Shown in pieces: positions 60,175-64,000 of a DNA stretch of 64,000 bases; position 1 is the first letter of the stretch; each line of letters opens with the position of its first letter. The stretch is taken from NCBI GenBank assembly GCA_903813345.2, contig CAIIXF020000007.1, forward strand, positions 20,325,564 to 20,389,563, read 5' to 3'. Origin of the DNA: Owenia fusiformis. Lineage: Eukaryota > Annelida > Polychaeta > Sabellida > Oweniidae. Under the pieces are notes generated by a model that saw only the letters and a program-made list of their open reading frames with translations, was not told the origin of the DNA and ran no database searches. Made by a program: the position numbers and the translations under genes.

Positions 60175-60930
60175 CCCGTTAGTAGTTACCATGCTTTAAT
60201 TCATGCTACGTGTGTGTGTGCGGCGCCAGCACCAGACCGGAAGTCGGCCATTTTGAATCCTGTCTGGGCAAATTGATGACATCAAAGCGGAAGTTCAGCC
60301 ATTTGAACTTTGTCTGGGCCATCGCAGGAAACGGAAGTTTAGCCATTTTGAATTTAGTCTGGACAAGTTGATGACATCACAGCGGAAGTTCAGCCATTTT
60401 AGATTTGGCCTGGGCAGGTCGATGACATCGTAGCGGAGGAATTAGCCATTTTAACTTTAGTCTTGTCTGAACAGGACGATGAGTGAACCTTAAGTTTCGA
60501 GTCTAGGTTGAATAACCCTAACATAATATACTTTGACAAGTTGTAAATAGCACCAACCCCTTAATTACAACTTATTGGTCCAGGCGGAATAATCCTAACC
60601 CTAATATACTATGACAAGTTGTAAATAACCCCAATCCTAAACTTATAGTTGTTAGAAAGATCAGCTGATTGTCCGAACTTGCCAACTTTAGAATCAAAAC
60701 AGGAATATGCGCACGCACTGTTTCATTGACACCAATAAAATGTACATAGAACTCTCCGCCACCACCACCACAGCCACCACCACCACTATAAAACCACATC
60801 CAATTGTAACAAGTGATCATTTGACTTCAGACGTTGGTGGAGTCACTTGTATGTTTGACGATTAGGTTTGAACAAAGTGAATTAAAGTGTACATTGTATT
60901 TAAGGGGAGAACTAGGCTATAAAGATGAAA
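60175..60930. other. Sequence interrupting the LINE
   Basis: LINE coding similarity stops near 60930 and resumes near 60175. The interval holds four or five degenerate tandem units of about 60 bases (60235-60480) containing GGAAGTTCAGCCATTTTGAA and GTCTGGGCA..TTGATGACATC, a duplicated AATAACCCTAAC.TAATATAC block (about 60510 and 60588) and a CCACCACCA microsatellite at 60752-60785. Boundaries are approximate. Confidence 0.55.
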
Positions 60931-62350
60931 CTAGTTCCCATAGACACAAGCCAAATTTTTTCCAGGTGTTTAATCTATGCTTAAGTGCCATAAGTGGATT
61001 TGATAATTTTTGAACTTTACCTTCTAGATATTCAATATGGGTTTTGAAAGTTAACTTTTCATCGAGAATTAGACCGAGGTGCTTATGATGTTTAATTTGA
61101 TCTATTGGAGTGTCGTTGAAAACAAACTTAGGATATGTTCTCTAAATTGGTCTATTTGTTTTAAAGATCAACTCGTGACTTTTTTGTGGTGCGAAAGTTA
61201 GTCCCCATTTCTGGGACCACATTTGGATATGAATTAAGTCTTCTTGAAGAACTTGGCTATCTGTTTGGTGATTTATTGGGTCAACCGGACACAAAAGTGA
61301 CGTGTCATCCGCATAGATAAAACATTTAGAGTTTAAGTCGTCTGTTACGTCATTTAGATATAACAAAAAGAAAATCGGTCCCCATATTGAGCCTTGGGGG
61401 ACTCCAGAGTTGATTTGACCGACTTTACTTGACCTAGAAAATTCATCATTGATCTTAATTTTAATTATTCTGTTTGTGAGGTAAGATTGAAAGAGGTCAA
61501 TTAGTGATTTTGGGATACCGTAGGATTTGATTTTCTGAAGAAGGAGTACATGAGGGACTTTGTCGAAGGCTGATTGAATGTCCAAAAATATTGCTCGAAC
61601 ATCGAGACCATTTTCAAAATTTTGAAGAATGTAGTTTGTTATAGCAGTTAGTTGGAGTTGAGTGTTGTGTTCTTTAAGAAATCCAGATTGCATTTCATAA
61701 ATTAGGTTATTTGATGTCAAGTGGGTCATCAGTTTACAATTAACCATTTTTTCAAAAAGTTTAGACATTGTACAAAGTAAAGTTACAGGCCGATAATTTT
61801 TTATTAGAGATTTGTCATCTTTTGTATGGATAGGACAAACAACTCCTTCTTTCCATTTTGAAGGAAAAGTCTTGGAAATGAGAATCGAATTAAAATGTTT
61901 TGATAATGGAATGGCGAGGGAGTCACTTGCTAATTTTAACATTTCATTTGTGATTTGGTCATTTCCGGCTGATTTTCCACGTTTTAATTCCATAATACTT
62001 TCCACAATCATTTGCGGAGAAATTTCAAATTCTTGCATATATAATTGGGTTCTGCTTGGAAAGGGCCTTTCCATCACAGTTATTTCATTGGAATATTTGG
62101 AAACAAAATGTTCGAGAAACAGGTTAGCCTTACCTAGGTTGCTGTGTACTGGGGTATTTTTTTCGAGGTCAAACATTGCGGGGAAGGAATTGCAAAAACG
62201 TTTACCAAGGAGTTGTTTAATAAGCGACCAGTAAGATTTGGATGTAATTTCGGAACTGAGAACGCTTTCCGTAACATTATTATCGTAGTCAAGTTTTTTC
62301 TGTTTCACTAAATCGTTTACAACTAGCATTTGGGTTTTGTAAAGTTGATA
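60931..62350 (-). pseudogene. LINE reverse transcriptase, broken
   Basis: A Jockey/CR1-group reverse transcriptase. The open part (62329-61142) contains ELKRGKSAGNDQITNEML, NYRPVTLLCTMSKLFEKM, FLDIQSAFDKVPH with the first catalytic Asp, GVPQGSIWGP and FIYADDTSLL with the catalytic pair. After a TAG at 61142-61144 the same frame continues with FVFNDTPIDQIKHHKHLGLI and the thumb-like region until about 60931. Upstream, the frame is cut by the TTAA element at 62351. The element is dead as it stands. Confidence 0.82.
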
Positions 62351-62772
62351 TTAAGGTCAGGGTGCATGATGGGAAATTTTCTTCATTCCTCAATTGAGTC
62401 ACATGTTATTTTTCAAACAAGAACCACTCCTTCCCTTCATTGTCTATATCTTCCAGTTTTGCACAAAGAGTGCACTTATGTGCCTAGAAAAGACTTGTGA
62501 GAAGAATGTTTTGACAAAGTGTATAAAAAACAAGAAAATTCAGTGAAAAAAATCAGAAAATTTTCAGAATTTTTTTTCACTGAATTTTCTCATTTTTTAT
62601 ACATTTTACAAAACAAACCTTCTCACAAGGCTTTTCTAGGCACAAAAGTGCATTCTTTGTGCAAACTTGGAAGATGTAGACAATGTGGGGAAGGAGTTAT
62701 TCATGTTTGAAAAATAACATGTGACTCAATTGAGGAATGCAGAAAATTTCCCAACATGCACCCTGTCCTTAA
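62351..62772. mobile_element. TTAA-flanked palindromic MITE inside a LINE
   Basis: The left end TTAAGGTCAGGGTGCATGAT and inverted right end TTAAGGACAGGGTGCATGTT are followed by GGGAAATTTTCT, CAATTGAGTCACATGTTATT and GGCACAT.AGTGCA words, pairing over nearly 200 bases around about 62560. TTAA at both sides (62351-62354, 62769-62772) indicates piggyBac-type transposition. It splits a LINE frame. Termini differ from those of the TTAA element at 43234. Confidence 0.85.
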
Positions 62773-63335
62773 TCAATTTCGTTTTTTGAAATTTTAAATT
62801 GTGCATATAGTCTTTTTCGAACATTAATTTCATATTTAATTGTGTCATCAAACCAAGGTCTATCCGATTCTCTTTTCCTCCTGGTTTTATTTGGTATATG
62901 TTTCTGAAAAATGCTGAAAAGAATCTCAGTAAACTCGTTGACTTTTTGATCTATGTTAGCATTTCCTTCCGAAATATTCTGAAGGTGGGAGTTACAAATA
63001 GCTTCATTCAAAACAGTGCGATTTACTTTGTCATAATACCACTTAGTTCGCTTAGTTGACTGTTCCCTGGTTAGACCAGTAGTTAATCTCGTTAGAACAC
63101 AACAATGATCTGAGTTACCGATAGGTGTGAGTACTTTAGTCACTTCGACTAGTCCCGGGGAATCACATATTGAAAGATCAATGCATGACATTGAAGTCGG
63201 TCTTATTCTGGTAGGCTCGGTAACAAGCTTAGTAAGTCCAAAATTAGTTATGAGGTTATAAAGTTGAGTACCCCCTGTATTATTAGCTGAATTGTGCTCG
63301 TTCCAGCTAAAGTGTTTGCTATTGTAATCGCCGTT
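62769..63335 (-). pseudogene. LINE endonuclease C-terminal part
   Basis: The frame contains GDYNSKHFSWNEHNSANNTG and GNSDHCCV, the catalytic Asp/Asn and Asp-His blocks of the apurinic-type endonuclease of Jockey/CR1-group LINEs, then the linker to reverse transcriptase. It is the upstream part of the LINE at 60931-62350; the two are separated by the TTAA element. LINE similarity is not evident beyond about 63335, where a palindromic structure begins. Confidence 0.78.
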
Positions 63336-63437
63336 TAAGGTGCTATGGAAGTTAACAGGAAATGACAAAACAGGAAGTGACAATTTTTTTTGCATTTTTA
63401 AACATTTTTTGAACAAAGATAACAGAGTTCTGTTTTG

Positions 63438-64000
63438 ACCTCCAGTCAATTCAACTAGTTCCAAATACCATTTACAGGTCCAGGATCACAATGTTCATGG
63501 CCAGAATGACCCTAAACATGAAGAAATATCCTTTTCAGCCCTCTGAAAATGTGACTGAAAAATAGCTAAAAGACGGAGGTAGGAAAGGTCACATGCAACT
63601 GAACAGAATCTTTCGAATTTTTCAGAAAATGTGCCCAATATATTACTCTAAGTGATACAATCTTTGAAAATTTGATATCATTCATAGAAAAAGAAAACAA
63701 ATGAAAAAACTGATTTGAAAAGCGATCTATTTTCCTTTTTATGACTGCCATTTTTGTTTCAGACAATTTTCTAAAGTTTCAAAGATTGTATCAGTTAGAG
63801 CATTATATTGGGCACATTTTCTGGAAAATTCAAAAGATTCTGTTCAGTGACCTTCCCTGCCTTCCTACTTTAGCCTTTTTTCAGTCACACTTTCAATCGG
63901 CTAAAAAGGTTATTTCATCATGTTTAGGGTCATTCTGACCATGCACATTGTGATCCTTGTCATGTAGATGATATGTGGAAATAGTTAAATTGACTGGAGG
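63438..64000. repeat. Inverted repeat reaching the window end
   Basis: The left arm CCTCCAGTCAATTCAACTAG, GGATCACAATG, CCAGAATGACCCTAAACATG is mirrored on the right by CATGTTTAGGGTCATTCTGACC, CATTGTGATCC and TAGTTAAATTGACTGGAGG. GTGCCCAATATA...TGATACAATCTTTGA also pairs internally. The right end lies at or beyond the window edge, so it cannot be bounded; it probably interrupts the LINE endonuclease frame. Confidence 0.7.

Noticed and set aside
60572-60820. 82-codon frame with a Gly-rich stretch
   Set aside because: The Gly run is a CCACCACCA microsatellite read in reverse; no conserved features.

Overview
The window is nuclear DNA from an animal. It carries four multi-exon protein-coding genes with GT-AG introns, plus one intronless gene nested inside another gene's intron, all set in AT-rich sequence crowded with transposable elements. 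No bacterial operons, ribosome binding sites or CRISPR arrays are present. The gene set, the frequent TACATGTA-type words and the many invertebrate-style LINE and MITE families suggest a marine invertebrate. The GATM gene, which I know mainly from chordates and their deuterostome relatives, leans towards a deuterostome. That placement is inference; the species is not identified.

Layout: (1) 1-8.3 kb has no recognisable gene; it holds a repeat copy carrying a nested insertion, a cluster of RFX-type X-boxes and a minisatellite. (2) 8.3-20.4 kb, minus strand: a complete 16-exon glycyl-tRNA synthetase gene (739 aa) whose introns hold a mariner foldback nested in a MITE, a LINE with an open reverse transcriptase frame, and a palindromic MITE. 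(3) 21.0-30.7 kb, plus strand: a complete 10-exon OSGEPL1 (mitochondrial tRNA threonylcarbamoyltransferase, 432 aa), head to head with GARS across about 620 bp. Its intron 2 contains an antisense, intronless 2-O-sulfotransferase-like gene whose expected PAPS-binding and catalytic positions look degenerate. (4) 33.3-38.3 kb, plus strand: a complete 6-exon NTAQ1 (N-terminal glutamine amidase, 250 aa). (5) 41.2-54.7 kb, minus strand: a complete 7-exon GATM (glycine amidinotransferase, 438 aa), convergent with NTAQ1. (6) 54.7-64 kb: intergenic, with palindromic elements and a badly interrupted LINE.

The genes do not form a pathway. GARS and OSGEPL1 share a tRNA theme (charging of tRNA-Gly; t6A modification of mitochondrial tRNAs) and may share a bidirectional promoter.

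The most striking non-genic content is the density and nesting of terminal-inverted-repeat elements. Several can be delimited to the base by target-site duplications: TATC, TA, CCTTG, GTAAG, TTAA (three times), an 8-bp hAT duplication, TAA, and a 16-bp LINE duplication. Several have interiors made of tandem satellite repeats. One element sits exactly on a splice donor of NTAQ1 and duplicated the donor pentamer GTAAG. Exon coordinates were worked out by hand from splice sites and frame; all four multi-exon genes close in frame over every junction. An error of one base at an individual boundary is possible.
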